From the NCBI RefSeq assembly GCF_004682015.1, contig NZ_SMLM01000002.1, forward strand, positions 248,001-312,000: DNA of 64,000 nt, given 5' to 3'. The notes under the pieces are model-generated. The model was not told where the DNA came from and did no database searches. It worked only from the letters and a program-made list of their open reading frames with translations. The stretch is from Ramlibacter henchirensis. Lineage in GTDB: Bacteria > Pseudomonadota > Gammaproteobacteria > Burkholderiales > Burkholderiaceae_C. Position 1 is the first letter of the stretch, and each line of letters begins with the position of its first letter. Positions 32,417 through 44,651 of the stretch are shown here, piece by piece. The translations under genes and the position numbers were made by a program.

Positions 32417-33610
32417 ATGGCCCTTATCGAGGCGGCGTCGCCCCACACGATGAACACCTACGGCCGCGTGCCGATCGCGTTGTCGCACGGCCAAGGCTCG
32501 CGAGTGTGGGACATCAACGGCAAGCCGTACCTCGACGCTCTGGCCGGGATCGCGGTGAACACGCTGGGGCACAACCATCCCAAGCTCGTCCCCGCGCTGC
32601 AGGACCAGATCGCCAAGATCATCCACAGCAGCAACTACTACCACGTGCCCAACCAGGAGAAGCTCGCCGCGAAGCTGGTCGAGATCTCTGGCATGACGAA
32701 CGCGTTCTTCTGCTCGACCGGGCTGGAGGCCAACGAGGCTGCGATCAAGCTGGCGCGCAAGTTCGGGCATGACAAGGGCATCGAACGCCCGCAGATCGTG
32801 GTCTACGAAAAGGCCTTCCACGGCCGCAGCATCGCCACGCTTTCCGCCACCGGCAATGAGAAGGTGCAAAAGGGCTTCGGCCCGCTGGTGGAAGGCTTCA
32901 TCCGCGTCCCGCTCAACGACATCGGCGCGCTCAAGGCCGCGACCGAGGGCAACAAGGATGTTGTGGCCGTGTTCTTCGAGACCATCCAGGGCGAAGGCGG
33001 CATCAACCCGATGCGCATCGAGTACCTGCAGCAGGTGCGCCTGCTGTGCGACCAGCGCGGTTGGCTGCTGATGATCGACGAGGTGCAGTGCGGCATGGGC
33101 CGCACCGGCAAGTGGTTCGCCCACCAGTGGGCCGGGATCGTTCCGGACGTGATGCCGCTGGCCAAGGGCCTGGGCTCGGGCGTGCCGATCGGCGCCGTCG
33201 TCGCCGGTCCGAAGGCGGCCAACATCTTCCAGCCGGGCAACCACGGCACGACGTTCGGCGGCAATCCGCTGGCGATGCGTGCGGGCGTCGAGACGCTGCG
33301 CATCATGGAAGAGGACAGGCTCCTGCAGAACGCGGCCGAGGTGGGCGGCTACCTGAAGGACGCACTGACGCGCGAGCTCGGGAGCGTCAAGGGTTTCAAG
33401 GAGATCCGCGGCCAGGGCCTGATGATCGGAATGGAGCTGGACAAGCCCTGCGGCGCTCTGGTCAACCGCGCGGCGGAGGCGGGGCTGCTCATCAGCGTGA
33501 CGGCCGATACCGTGGTGCGGCTGCTGCCGCCACTGATCTTCACCCGCGCGGAGGCCGACGAGTGCGTGGGCATCCTGGCGCCGCTGGTGAAAGCGATCCT
33601 CGCGGAATGA
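32417..33610 (+). CDS. argD: Acetylornithine aminotransferase
   Basis: The 397-residue PLP enzyme converts N-acetylglutamate semialdehyde to N-acetylornithine in arginine synthesis. The phosphate-binding STGLEANEAAIKLARK, the WLLMIDEVQCGMGRTG segment with the cofactor aspartate, and the PLP lysine in PLAKGLGSG are present. GTTFGGNPLAMRA and the C-terminal LLPPLIFTRAEADE fit the subgroup-II fold. A GGAGAG site precedes the start. Its stop overlaps the argF start by four bases. Confidence 0.96.
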   Translation: MALIEAASPHTMNTYGRVPIALSHGQGSRVWDINGKPYLDALAGIAVNTLGHNHPKLVPALQDQIAKIIHSSNYYHVPNQEKLAAKLVEISGMTNAFFCSTGLEANEAAIKLARKFGHDKGIERPQIVVYEKAFHGRSIATLSATGNEKVQKGFGPLVEGFIRVPLNDIGALKAATEGNKDVVAVFFETIQGEGGINPMRIEYLQQVRLLCDQRGWLLMIDEVQCGMGRTGKWFAHQWAGIVPDVMPLAKGLGSGVPIGAVVAGPKAANIFQPGNHGTTFGGNPLAMRAGVETLRIMEEDRLLQNAAEVGGYLKDALTRELGSVKGFKEIRGQGLMIGMELDKPCGALVNRAAEAGLLISVTADTVVRLLPPLIFTRAEADECVGILAPLVKAILAE

Positions 33611-34563
33611 GCATGCCGATCCAGCACTACCTGCAGTTCAGCGACCTCACGGCCGATGACTATGCCTGGCTGTTCGAGCGCGCCGCGGTCATCAAGCGCA
33701 AGTTCAAGTCGTACGAGAAGTACCACCCGCTGGCCGACCGAACGCTGGCCATGATCTTCGAGAAGGCGTCGACCCGCACGCGGGTGAGCTTCGAGGCCGG
33801 CATGTACCAGCTGGGCGGCAGCGTCGTGCACCTGACCACCGGTGACACCCAGTTGGGCCGCGCCGAGCCGATAGAGGACAGCGCCAAGGTGATCAGCCGC
33901 ATGGTCGACCTCGTGATGATCCGCACCTTCGGGCAGGACAAGATCGAGCGGTTCGCCGAACACTCGCGCGTCCCCGTGATCAACGGGCTGACGAACGAAT
34001 TCCACCCCTGCCAGATCCTGGCGGACATCTTCACCTTCTTGGAGCACCGCGGCCTGAATTCGGAAGGCATGCCGGACCCGGCATGCCTGGCGGGCAAGAC
34101 GGTGGCGTGGGTGGGCGACGGCAACAACATGGCCAACACCTGGCTGCAGGCGGCCGACCTGCTGCGGTTCACGGTCCACGTGAGCACGCCGCGCGGCTAC
34201 GAGGTGGACCAGGCCGTCGCCGGCGTGCGCAGCCGCGACAGCTACAAGGTGTTCAAGAACCCGATGGACGCCTGCCGCGGCGCGGACCTGGTGACGACCG
34301 ATGTGTGGACCAGCATGGGGTACGAGGCCGAGAACGAGGAACGCCGCAAGGCCTTTGCCGATTGGTGCGTGGACGAGGAGATGATGAAGGCCGCCAAGCC
34401 GGACGCGCTGTTCATGCACTGCCTGCCGGCGCATCGCGGCGAGGAGGTTTCCGCCGAGGTGATCGACGGGCCGCAGTCCGTGGTTTGGGACGAGGCGGAG
34501 AACCGGATGCACGTGCAGAAGGCGCTGATGGAGTTCTTGCTGCTCGGACGCGTTTCGAGCTGA
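33607..34563 (+). CDS. argF: Ornithine carbamoyltransferase
   Basis: ATG 33607 overlaps the argD stop (ATGA) and gives 318 residues. The carbamoyl-phosphate site EKASTRTRVSFEAGM, the NEFHPCQILADIFT loop with its HPxQ motif, and the ornithine-binding loop LFMHCLPAHRGEEVSAEVIDG are all intact. It makes citrulline from ornithine in the arginine pathway. It converges with the next leftward gene with only 3 bases between the stops. Confidence 0.97.
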   Translation: MSMPIQHYLQFSDLTADDYAWLFERAAVIKRKFKSYEKYHPLADRTLAMIFEKASTRTRVSFEAGMYQLGGSVVHLTTGDTQLGRAEPIEDSAKVISRMVDLVMIRTFGQDKIERFAEHSRVPVINGLTNEFHPCQILADIFTFLEHRGLNSEGMPDPACLAGKTVAWVGDGNNMANTWLQAADLLRFTVHVSTPRGYEVDQAVAGVRSRDSYKVFKNPMDACRGADLVTTDVWTSMGYEAENEERRKAFADWCVDEEMMKAAKPDALFMHCLPAHRGEEVSAEVIDGPQSVVWDEAENRMHVQKALMEFLLLGRVSS

Positions 34564-34566
34564 CCT

Positions 34567-34947
34567 TCATTGCGCCGCACGCTGCGCAGCCGGCGCCGCA
34601 GCCAACGTCATCAAGCCCAGCTTCACCAACCTGGACTCGATGGCCCACCGCGTGCGCCCCAGCGCAGCCGCAAGGTCCTTCGTCGGCGTCCCCGCATCGA
34701 ACCCGAGCCGCAGTTGTTCATCGTCATCCGGCGCCCAGGGCTTGCCCGTGTTCGGCGGCGCATCCGCCTTCATGCGGCGCGGCTTCGCCATCCCATTCGC
34801 GCCCTCGAGCGCCTGCGCCGCCACGAACAACGCCCGGATCACCGGGGGTGCTTTGTACGGGCTGTCCTCCGGCATCACCTCGCCGGTGACCGGATGGATG
34901 CCCTGGGCCGGGGTGCCGATAATCTCGCGCGCAGTTTGCAGTTCCAT
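34567..34947 (-). CDS. Protein with C-terminal HTH-like segment, function unknown
   Basis: The 126-residue protein begins MELQTAREIIGTPAQGIHPV. The middle part, RALFVAAQALEG, is a short helix, followed by a basic linker. The C-terminal segment DLAAALGRTRWAIESRLVKLGL looks like a helix-turn-helix of the kind that recognises DNA. AGGGAG lies before the start. It may be a small regulator; the family is unknown to me. A terminator-like hairpin lies just upstream of its start codon. Confidence 0.7.
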   Translation of the reverse strand: MELQTAREIIGTPAQGIHPVTGEVMPEDSPYKAPPVIRALFVAAQALEGANGMAKPRRMKADAPPNTGKPWAPDDDEQLRLGFDAGTPTKDLAAALGRTRWAIESRLVKLGLMTLAAAPAAQRAAQ

Positions 34948-34960
34948 GGTTCTCCCTTTC

Positions 34961-34989
34961 GAAGAAGAAAAGCTGTATCTCCATACAGC
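34961..34989 (-). promoter_or_regulatory. Leader hairpin with T-rich tail before the HTH-like gene
   Basis: GCTGTAT (34972-34978) and ATACAGC (34983-34989) form a 7-bp stem with loop CTCC. On the minus strand it is followed by TTTTCTTCTTC and ends 14 bases before the ATG at 34947. It could be an attenuator or an operator of the HTH-like protein. Confidence 0.45.
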
Positions 34990-35027
34990 CCGTCCGCAAC
35001 GGCCCGGATGGGCCTGGCGTTGACAGC

Positions 35028-35348
35028 ATGTCGGACCCCCACCCCTGCCTGAGCTGCGGCGCCTGCTGCGCCGCTTTCCGCGTCGACTTCGCCGTCCACG
35101 AACTGGATGAGATGGGCGGCAGCGTGCCGGCCGGGCTGGCGGTCGAGGTCAGCGGCAGCACCTGGCGCATGCGCGGCACCGACCACGTCCCCATGCGTTG
35201 CGCGGCGCTCATGGGCAAGGTCGGCGAGAACGCCGCGTGCGGCATCTACGAGTGGCGGCCCAATCCCTGCCGCGAGCTCGAGCCGGGCAGTCACGGTTGC
35301 GAGAAGGCGCGGGCGCGTCACGGACTGCCGCCGCTGCCGGCCTTCTGA
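35028..35348 (+). CDS. YkgJ-family cysteine cluster protein
   Basis: The 106-residue protein has an N-terminal cysteine cluster, PCLSCGACCAAFRV, and further cysteines in MRCAAL, AACGIYEWRPNPCRE and HGCEKA. This CxxCGxCC...C pattern is that of the YkgJ (formerly UPF0153) family, which probably binds zinc or an iron-sulfur cluster. The function is unknown. It is 74 bases upstream of kynB on the same strand but not clearly part of the kyn operon. Confidence 0.85.
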   Translation: MSDPHPCLSCGACCAAFRVDFAVHELDEMGGSVPAGLAVEVSGSTWRMRGTDHVPMRCAALMGKVGENAACGIYEWRPNPCRELEPGSHGCEKARARHGLPPLPAF

Positions 35349-35422
35349 TGCGCTCCGGTAAATCCGGGTCCTGTTGGCATTAACCGACACCACGCGGTTT
35401 TCGGGCGGTCCACACTCGGCGC

Positions 35423-36049
35423 ATGCAACGCCTCTGGGACATCTCGCCCCCGGTCGATGCGCGTTCCCCCGTCTTCCCCGGCGACACGCCGTACAGCCAG
35501 TCGTGGGCCGCGCAGATCGCGCCCGGCTGTCCGGTCAACGTGAGCAGCATCACCCTCTCGCCCCACGTCGGCGCGCATGCGGATGCGCCGCTGCACTACG
35601 ACCCCGAGGGCGTGCCCGTCGGCGCGCTCGATCTGGATCCCTACCTCGGCCGCTGCCGCGTGATCCATGCGATCGGCAAGCGGCCGCTGGTTGAGTGGAG
35701 CGACCTCGCGCACGCTGTGGGCGACCTGCCGCCGCGCGTGCTGGTGCGCACCTACGAACGCGCACTGCTCGATCGGTTCGACAACGACCTGAGCGCCTTC
35801 GCGCCGGAGACCATCGAGCGACTCGCCGATGCCGGCGTGCGCCTCGTCGGCATCGACACGGCCAGCATCGATCCCGCCGACAGCAAGGCGCTCGCCAGCC
35901 ACCAGGTGATCCGCCGCCGCGGCCTTCGCGTACTCGAGAACCTCGTGCTCGACGACGTCCCGGAAGGCGACTACGAGCTGATCGCCCTGCCCCTCAAACT
36001 GATGACGGCCGACGCCTCTCCCGTGCGCGCCGTCCTGCGCCGCCCATGA
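35423..36049 (+). CDS. kynB: Kynurenine formamidase
   Basis: The 208-residue protein hydrolyses N-formylkynurenine to kynurenine and formate in tryptophan breakdown. The metal-binding motif HVGAHADAPLHYD (HxGxHxD) and the later GIDTASIDPADSK segment with LENLVLDDVPEGDYELIALPLK are typical of bacterial KynB. Its stop overlaps the kynU start by four bases (ATGA). It is the first gene of kynB-kynU-kynA. No kynR-type regulator lies beside it. Confidence 0.95.
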   Translation: MQRLWDISPPVDARSPVFPGDTPYSQSWAAQIAPGCPVNVSSITLSPHVGAHADAPLHYDPEGVPVGALDLDPYLGRCRVIHAIGKRPLVEWSDLAHAVGDLPPRVLVRTYERALLDRFDNDLSAFAPETIERLADAGVRLVGIDTASIDPADSKALASHQVIRRRGLRVLENLVLDDVPEGDYELIALPLKLMTADASPVRAVLRRP

Positions 36050-37308
36050 CCACGACCCTGCAAGACTGCCGCGCGATGGACCAGAACGATCCGCTGCGCA
36101 AGCTGCGCGATCTTTTCGTTCTGCCGGAAGGGGTCGTGTACCTCGACGGCAACTCGCTTGGTCCTTTGCCGAAGGCGACCGCCGCGCGCGTCGCGGCCGC
36201 CGTGGAACAGGAGTGGGGCCAGGGCCTGATCCGCTCCTGGAACACCGCGGGCTGGTTCGAGATGCCGCGCCGCGTGGGCGATCGCATCGGCGCGTGGATC
36301 GGCGCGCGCGAAGGCGAAGTCGTGGCCACCGACACCACGTCGATCAACCTGTACAAGGTGCTGAGCGCCGCGACTCGCATCGCGTCCGCCGACGCGCCCG
36401 GCCGCAAGGTGGTGCTCAGCGAGCGCAGCAACTTCCCGACCGATCTCTACATCGCGCAGGCCTTGTGCGAGGAGCGCGGCTGGTCGCTGCGGCTCGTTGA
36501 CGCAGGGCAGCTGGAGTCGGAGCTGCGCACCGGCGACGTCGCCGTGCTGATGCTCACGCACGTCAACTACCGCACCGGCTCCATGCACGACATGGCGGGG
36601 CTCACCGCCCTCGCCCACCGTCACGGCACGCTGGCGATCTGGGACCTGGCCCACAGCGCGGGCGCGGTGCCGGTCGACCTGCACGCAGCCGGCGCCGACT
36701 TCGCGATCGGCTGCGGCTACAAGTACCTGAACGGCGGTCCGGGCTCGCCCGCGTTCGCGTGGGTCCATCCACGCCACGCGGACCGCTTCTGGCAACCGCT
36801 GGCCGGCTGGTGGGGCCATGCCGCGCCGTTCGAGTTCACGCCGGAGTACCGGCCCGCGCCCGGCATCGCGCGCTACCTTTGCGGCACGCAGCCGGTGCTG
36901 AGCATGGTGGCGCTCGACTGCGGGCTGGACGCGATCGATGCCGCGCGACCGCTGGGCGGCATGCAGGCGCTGCGGGCCAAGTCGCTCGCGCTCACCGACC
37001 TGTTCATCGCGCTCGTCGAGCAGCGCTGCGACGGCCAAGGCCTTTCGCTCGTCACGCCGAGAGAGCACGGCCGGCGCGGCTCGCAGGTCTGTCTTGCCCG
37101 TGCGGAGGGTGCGTTCGCGATCGTGCAGGCGCTCATCGCGCGCGGCGTGATCGGGGACTTCCGCGCGCCCGACATCCTGCGTTTCGGCTTCACGCCGCTG
37201 TACCTCGAATATGAAGACGTATGGAAAGCCGTGGAGCAATTGCGCCAAGTCCTCGAGACGGGCGAGTGGCGCCGGCCCGAGTTCAACCGCCAGCAGGCCG
37301 TGACATGA
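36046..37308 (+). CDS. kynU: Kynureninase
   Basis: The 420-residue PLP enzyme cleaves kynurenine to anthranilate and alanine. It has [14 protein letters not shown] at the front, the substrate loop [14 protein letters not shown], the aspartate-containing [16 protein letters not shown] and the Schiff-base lysine in [20 protein letters not shown] overlaps exist with both kynB and kynA. Anthranilate could enter tryptophan resynthesis or the benzoate-type catabolic routes. Confidence 0.96.
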   Translation: MTTTLQDCRAMDQNDPLRKLRDLFVLPEGVVYLDGNSLGPLPKATAARVAAAVEQEWGQGLIRSWNTAGWFEMPRRVGDRIGAWIGAREGEVVATDTTSINLYKVLSAATRIASADAPGRKVVLSERSNFPTDLYIAQALCEERGWSLRLVDAGQLESELRTGDVAVLMLTHVNYRTGSMHDMAGLTALAHRHGTLAIWDLAHSAGAVPVDLHAAGADFAIGCGYKYLNGGPGSPAFAWVHPRHADRFWQPLAGWWGHAAPFEFTPEYRPAPGIARYLCGTQPVLSMVALDCGLDAIDAARPLGGMQALRAKSLALTDLFIALVEQRCDGQGLSLVTPREHGRRGSQVCLARAEGAFAIVQALIARGVIGDFRAPDILRFGFTPLYLEYEDVWKAVEQLRQVLETGEWRRPEFNRQQAVT

Positions 37309-38153
37309 GCGAGCACCGCAAACCCGAGGACATCGTGCACGCGGAAGGCGCGCAGCTGGATTTCAGCCGTGCGATGAGCTACGGCGACTACCTGCAGCTG
37401 GACCGCATCCTCACCGCGCAGAAGCCGCTCTCGCCCGACCACAACGAGATGCTGTTCATCATCCAGCACCAGACCAGCGAGCTGTGGATGAAGCTGATGC
37501 TGCACGAGCTGCGCGCGGCCATCGAGTGCGTCTCGCGCGACCAGCTGGGGAGCGCGTTCAAGATGCTGGCGCGGGTGTCGCGCATCATGGAGCAGCTGGT
37601 CCACGCCTGGGACGTGCTGGCGACGATGACGCCGCCGGAATACAGCGCGATCCGGCCCTACCTGGCCAGCTCCAGCGGCTTCCAGAGCGCGCAGTACCGC
37701 TGCATCGAGTTCGCGCTGGGCAACAAGAACGCGGCGATGCTCAAGCCGCATGAGCACCGGCCCGACCTGCTGGCGCAAGTGCGCGCCGCCTACGAGGCGC
37801 CTTCGCTGTACGACGAGTCGCTGCGCCTGCTGGCGCGCCGCGGCCTCCCGATGCCCGCCGAATACATCGAGCGGGACTGGACGCAGCCCTACGTCGAGAG
37901 CGCGCAGGTCGAGCAGGCCTGGCTGGTGGTCTACCGCGACCCCGAGCGCCACTGGGACCTTTACCAGCTGGGCGAGGAGCTCACCGACCTGGAGGACGCC
38001 TTCCGCCTCTGGCGCTTCCGGCACGTGACCACCGTGGAGCGCGTCATCGGCTTCAAGCGCGGGACAGGCGGCACCGGCGGCGTGTCCTACCTGCGCAAGA
38101 TGCTGGACGTGGTGCTGTTCCCGGAAATCTGGAAGCTGCGCACCGACTTGTGA
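37305..38153 (+). CDS. kynA: Tryptophan 2,3-dioxygenase
   Basis: The 282-residue heme enzyme opens the indole ring of tryptophan. It shows the family pattern [43 protein letters not shown] with conserved substrate and heme residues, and [21 protein letters not shown] near the end. It is the third gene of the kyn operon, although it catalyses the first step. Its stop overlaps a possible GTG start of the next gene. Confidence 0.96.
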   Translation: MSEHRKPEDIVHAEGAQLDFSRAMSYGDYLQLDRILTAQKPLSPDHNEMLFIIQHQTSELWMKLMLHELRAAIECVSRDQLGSAFKMLARVSRIMEQLVHAWDVLATMTPPEYSAIRPYLASSSGFQSAQYRCIEFALGNKNAAMLKPHEHRPDLLAQVRAAYEAPSLYDESLRLLARRGLPMPAEYIERDWTQPYVESAQVEQAWLVVYRDPERHWDLYQLGEELTDLEDAFRLWRFRHVTTVERVIGFKRGTGGTGGVSYLRKMLDVVLFPEIWKLRTDL

Positions 38154-38177
38154 GTTCGCGCTTCGAAACTTTACAAT
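38148..38177 (+). promoter_or_regulatory. Sigma-70-like promoter of the HTH-GHKL-STAS gene
   Basis: TTGTGA (38148-38153) and TACAAT (38172-38177) are spaced by 18 bases at the very end of kynA. A transcript would begin near 38184, about 17 bases before the ATG at 38201. Confidence 0.5.
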
Positions 38178-38198
38178 CGAGCGAGATTGTCAAGTTTC
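38165..38198. promoter_or_regulatory. Long inverted repeat over the -10 region, candidate autoregulatory operator
   Basis: GAAACTT-T-ACAATC (38165-38178) and GATTGT-C-AAGTTTC (38185-38198) form 14-base arms with one mismatch and a 6-base centre. The repeat covers the TACAAT box and ends 2 bases before the ATG at 38201. Confidence 0.55.
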
Positions 38199-38200
38199 CG

Positions 38201-39256
38201 ATGCCGCGTCCCTCCCGCCTCCCCAGAGAAGTCGTCGCCCAGTGGACGACGGAGCACGTGTCGTCGAACCCGGACGACCTCACTGCGGCATTGGCACGCC
38301 GGTTCGGGGTCACCCGCGCTGCAGCGGCAGGAGCGGTGAAGCAGCTCGAGGCCCACGGCTACGTCCTGCGTACCAAGGGAGGCACACGCCCGAGCTTCAC
38401 GGCGGGCCCCGCCCGCTGGATCAGCCGCCGCTACACGCTTCCACAAGCGGACGAGCAACTGCTCTGGGAGCGCGATTTCCTTCCGTGGATGTCCGCGGCG
38501 CCCAACATCCTGAACATCCTGCACCACGGGTTCACCGAAATCGTCAACAACGCCAACGACCATTCCGGCGGCCATGAGCTCCAGATCGACTTCCAGGCCA
38601 GCGCCGAGTTCATCTTTCTCGGGATCATGGACGACGGTGTCGGCATCTTCCGCAAGATCGCCGATACCCTGCGGCTGCCTGATCCCCGGTTTTCCCTGCT
38701 GGAACTCTCGAAGGGAAAGTTCACCTCGGACGCACGCCAGCACTCGGGGGAAGGCATCTTCTTCACCTCGAGGATGTTCGATGCCTTCTTTCTCGAGGCG
38801 AACCAGCTGGGCTATCGCAAGTTCAATGTCGGCGACCAGGAAGGGCGGCTCGAATCGCAGGATCTCACCTTGCGCGACCATGATGGCCAGCCGCTCGGCA
38901 CCGGCGTCATGATGTTCATCGACGCGGACAGCACGCGCACGACCCGCTCCGTCTTCGAGCGCTTCACGCCGGACGCGCCGGACGACTTGTCGTTTGCCAG
39001 GACCGTGGTGCCCGTCAAGCTCGCCAGCCTGGGCAACGGGAACCTGCTTTCGCGCTCGCAGGCGAAGCGCCTCGTGAATCGCATCGACCAGTTCAAGGTC
39101 GTGGAGCTGGACTTCTCGGGCGTCGACGAAATCGGCCAGGCGTTCGCAGACGAAATCTTCCGTGTGTTCGCGCGAGCCCACACCGAGGTGCAGCTGGTCC
39201 CGAAGAACACCTCCAGCTACGTGGACGGCATGATCCGCCGCGTTCGCGCAGCCTAG
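38201..39256 (+). CDS. HTH - GHKL ATPase - STAS-like (DUF4325) fusion protein
   Basis: The ATG at 38201 gives 351 residues; a GTG at 38150 overlapping the kynA stop would add 17. Residues about 5-75 look like a winged helix (DLTAALARRFGVTRAAAAGAVKQLEAHGYV). Residues about 100-240 form a Bergerat ATPase fold: N-box EIVNNANDHSGG (113-124), G1 box DDGVGI (144-149) and G2-like HSGEGIFFTSRMFD (181-194). Residues about 282-345 are the STAS-like DUF4325 domain (VVELDFSGVDEIGQAFADEIF). By analogy to SpoIIAB/SpoIIAA pairs it could be a one-chain partner switch that also binds DNA. That is inference; no function is known to me. Confidence 0.8.
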   Translation: MPRPSRLPREVVAQWTTEHVSSNPDDLTAALARRFGVTRAAAAGAVKQLEAHGYVLRTKGGTRPSFTAGPARWISRRYTLPQADEQLLWERDFLPWMSAAPNILNILHHGFTEIVNNANDHSGGHELQIDFQASAEFIFLGIMDDGVGIFRKIADTLRLPDPRFSLLELSKGKFTSDARQHSGEGIFFTSRMFDAFFLEANQLGYRKFNVGDQEGRLESQDLTLRDHDGQPLGTGVMMFIDADSTRTTRSVFERFTPDAPDDLSFARTVVPVKLASLGNGNLLSRSQAKRLVNRIDQFKVVELDFSGVDEIGQAFADEIFRVFARAHTEVQLVPKNTSSYVDGMIRRVRAA

Positions 39257-40422
39257 GCGCCGTACAGCCAGGGCAGGTCCAGCAGCCGCTCGCCCCCGAT
39301 CCGCATCGACAGGTTCCGCGCCAAGCGCAGCGCGCCATCGGCATGGAAGATCCAGCCATTGCGTCGCGAGCGCGCCTGCACCCGGGCGCAGCGCTGCCAG
39401 CGGTCCAGCGCGAATCGGCGCAGGGAGGTCGGCACGTCGAGCACCCGGTCGCTGCAGGCGGCCAGCACCTTTTGCAGCGCCAGCGCGTCCTCCAGCGCCA
39501 TGCCGGCCCCCTGCGCGAGATAAGGTCGCATGGGATGCGCGGCATCGCCCAGCAGGACGGCGCGGCCTAGGGCCATTGCGTTCTCGCTGCGCAGCGGGGG
39601 GCGGTCGTGGACCGGCCATAGGCGCCAGTGATCCACGGTTTCGACCAGCGCCTGTAGTTCTCGGCAAGACGCTCGCGCGACCGCACGCAGTTCGCCGTCG
39701 CCCGCGTCCTGGTCCCACGCCGCTTCGGCGCGGCCTTCGATGAAGGCGACGATGTTCAGCGCCTCGCCGCCGCGGACGGGGTAGCGCACCAGGTGCATGC
39801 GCGGCCCGAGCCAGGCCTGGACTTCCTGCTGGCGCAAGGAAGCAGGCAGCTGCGCCATCGGCAGCAAAGCGCGGTAGGCGACGTGCCCGCTGGCCGGCGC
39901 TGGGCCATCGCCAAGCAGCTGGGTTCTCAGCGCACTCCACACGCCGTCGGCCACCGCGAGCGCGTCGGCTTCCACCATCGTGCCGCCCACCAGGTCCGCC
40001 TGCGCCGTTTCGCCATCGACCCGCGCGCCCGCGATGGCGTGGCCGGCGTGCAGGTGCGCGCCGGCTTGCGCGGCCGCATCCAGCAGCACCGTGTGCAGGT
40101 CGGCGCGGTGCAGGGTCAGGTAAGGCGCCGCGTAGCGCTCTCGTGCCGTGGCGCCCAGGCGCAGGACGCCGAGCTCGCGTCCGTCGACCGCGTCACGCAC
40201 CGAGAGGCGCGGCGGCTCATAGGGCCGCAGCGCGGGATGATCCAGCAGGTTCCACTCGCGCAGGATGCGCGTTGCGTTCGGCCCGAGTTGCAGCCCGGCC
40301 CCCGCTTCCGCGAAAGCCGCGGCCTTCTCGAACACGCGGACCTCCCAGCCCGCCGCACGCGCGCCCACCGCGGCCGCGAGCCCCGCGATGCCGCCTCCCG
40401 CGACGAGGATGTCGTGTGCCAT
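39253..40422 (-). CDS. FAD-dependent aromatic monooxygenase (salicylate hydroxylase-like)
   Basis: The 389-residue flavoprotein belongs to the PHBH-type group A monooxygenases. The dinucleotide motif GGGIAGLAAAVGA is at the N-terminus, the DG motif is in AVADGVWSALR, and the second FAD motif is RAVLLGDAAHPMRPYLAQGAGMALED. It would hydroxylate an aromatic acid with NAD(P)H and O2. The proximity to kyn genes could suggest a kynurenine or anthranilate derivative, but salicylate- or hydroxybenzoate-type substrates are just as possible. Its TAG overlaps the TAG of the convergent fusion-protein gene (CTAG). Confidence 0.85.
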   Translation of the reverse strand: MAHDILVAGGGIAGLAAAVGARAAGWEVRVFEKAAAFAEAGAGLQLGPNATRILREWNLLDHPALRPYEPPRLSVRDAVDGRELGVLRLGATARERYAAPYLTLHRADLHTVLLDAAAQAGAHLHAGHAIAGARVDGETAQADLVGGTMVEADALAVADGVWSALRTQLLGDGPAPASGHVAYRALLPMAQLPASLRQQEVQAWLGPRMHLVRYPVRGGEALNIVAFIEGRAEAAWDQDAGDGELRAVARASCRELQALVETVDHWRLWPVHDRPPLRSENAMALGRAVLLGDAAHPMRPYLAQGAGMALEDALALQKVLAACSDRVLDVPTSLRRFALDRWQRCARVQARSRRNGWIFHADGALRLARNLSMRIGGERLLDLPWLYGA

Positions 40423-40480
40423 CGCGGCGCATTGTGCCGCGATGTGATGCGGATTCAGCCGGCGCTTGCCGCTTCAGGCA

Positions 40481-43348
<2,868 letters not shown>

Positions 43349-43463
43349 CGGGTCCTCCTGCCGTGATGAGTTCTTGGTTGGAGCAGGGCTGCTCGGGGCA
43401 AGCATTGTGCCGCCGCGGGCGTCGGCATGGGGACAGGAGGGACGTGCCCGCCGGGGGCGCGAA

Positions 43464-44651
43464 TCAGGCGGGCAGGTAGCGGACGGCGAGCACTCCGTCG
43501 ATGGCGCGAAGGGTCTCGAGCACGTCGTCGCTCACCGCGCTGTCCACGTCCACCAGCGTGTACGCCATCTCGCCGCGCGACTTGTTGACCATGTTGTGGA
43601 TGTTCAGGCCCGCGTGCGCCATCGCGGTGGAGATCTGGCCCACCATGTTCGGCACGTTGGCGTTGGCGATGCCCACGCGATAGGCCGATTCGCGCGCCAT
43701 CGACACGGCGGGGAAGTTCACGGCATTGACGATGTTGCCGTTCTCCAGGTAGTCGCGCAGCTGCTCCGCCACCATGACGGCGCAGTTGTCCTCGGCTTCC
43801 CGCGTGGACGCACCCAGGTGCGGCAGCGCGATCACCTTCGGGTGGCGCAGGACCGCCGCGCTCGGGAAGTCGCACACATAGCGGCCCAGGTGGCCGGAAT
43901 CGAGCGCACGCAGCACCGCGGCATCGTCCACTACGCCTTCACGGGAGAAATTGAGCAGCACCGCGCCGGGCTTCATCAGGCGAACGTTGTCGGCGTTCAC
44001 CATGTGGCGCGTGGCGTCGACCAGCGGGACGTGCAGCGACACGAACTGCGCGTTCCTCAGCACCTCGGACACGCTGGCCGCCTTGCGCACCTGCGAAGGC
44101 AGGCTCCAGGCCGCATCGACAGTGATCTCCGGGTCGTGCCCCAGCACGTTCATGCCCATCTGGATCGCGGCGTGCGCGACCAGGCAGCCGATCTTGCCGA
44201 GACCGATCACGCCGAGCGTCTGGCCGGCAAGCTCGAAACCCGCGAAGGGCTTCTTGCCGTTCTCGACCTGTTCGTCCAGGCCTGGCGCTGCCGGGTCCAG
44301 CGACTCGACGAAGCGCAATGCCCCGGGCAGGTTGCGCGCCGCCAGCAGCATGCCGGCCAGCACCAGCTCCTTGACCGCGTTGGCATTCGCGCCTGGCGCA
44401 TTGAAGACCGGAACGCCGCGCGCGCTGAGGACCTTGACGGGGATGTTGTTGGTGCCCGCGCCGGCGCGCGCGATGGCCTGCACGCTGGCGGGGATGTCCA
44501 TCGAATGCATGTCGGCCGAGCGCACCAGCACCGCATCCGGCGCGTCGATGGACTTGCCGACCTGATAGCGGCCGGCCGGCAGCCGCTGCAGGCCCAGCTC
44601 GGAAATCTGGTTCAGCACCAGGACCTGGAACGGCCGCGCGGCATTAGCCAT
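43464..44651 (-). CDS. serA: D-3-phosphoglycerate dehydrogenase
   Basis: The 395-residue protein oxidises 3-phosphoglycerate in serine synthesis. The Rossmann motif GVIGLGKIG, the catalytic histidine in [15 protein letters not shown], and the arginine region [14 protein letters not shown] are present. A C-terminal ACT domain (about residues 320-395) suggests feedback by serine. Its start overlaps the serC end by 8 bases, so serC-serA form a serine operon. Confidence 0.93.
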   Translation of the reverse strand: MANAARPFQVLVLNQISELGLQRLPAGRYQVGKSIDAPDAVLVRSADMHSMDIPASVQAIARAGAGTNNIPVKVLSARGVPVFNAPGANANAVKELVLAGMLLAARNLPGALRFVESLDPAAPGLDEQVENGKKPFAGFELAGQTLGVIGLGKIGCLVAHAAIQMGMNVLGHDPEITVDAAWSLPSQVRKAASVSEVLRNAQFVSLHVPLVDATRHMVNADNVRLMKPGAVLLNFSREGVVDDAAVLRALDSGHLGRYVCDFPSAAVLRHPKVIALPHLGASTREAEDNCAVMVAEQLRDYLENGNIVNAVNFPAVSMARESAYRVGIANANVPNMVGQISTAMAHAGLNIHNMVNKSRGEMAYTLVDVDSAVSDDVLETLRAIDGVLAVRYLPA

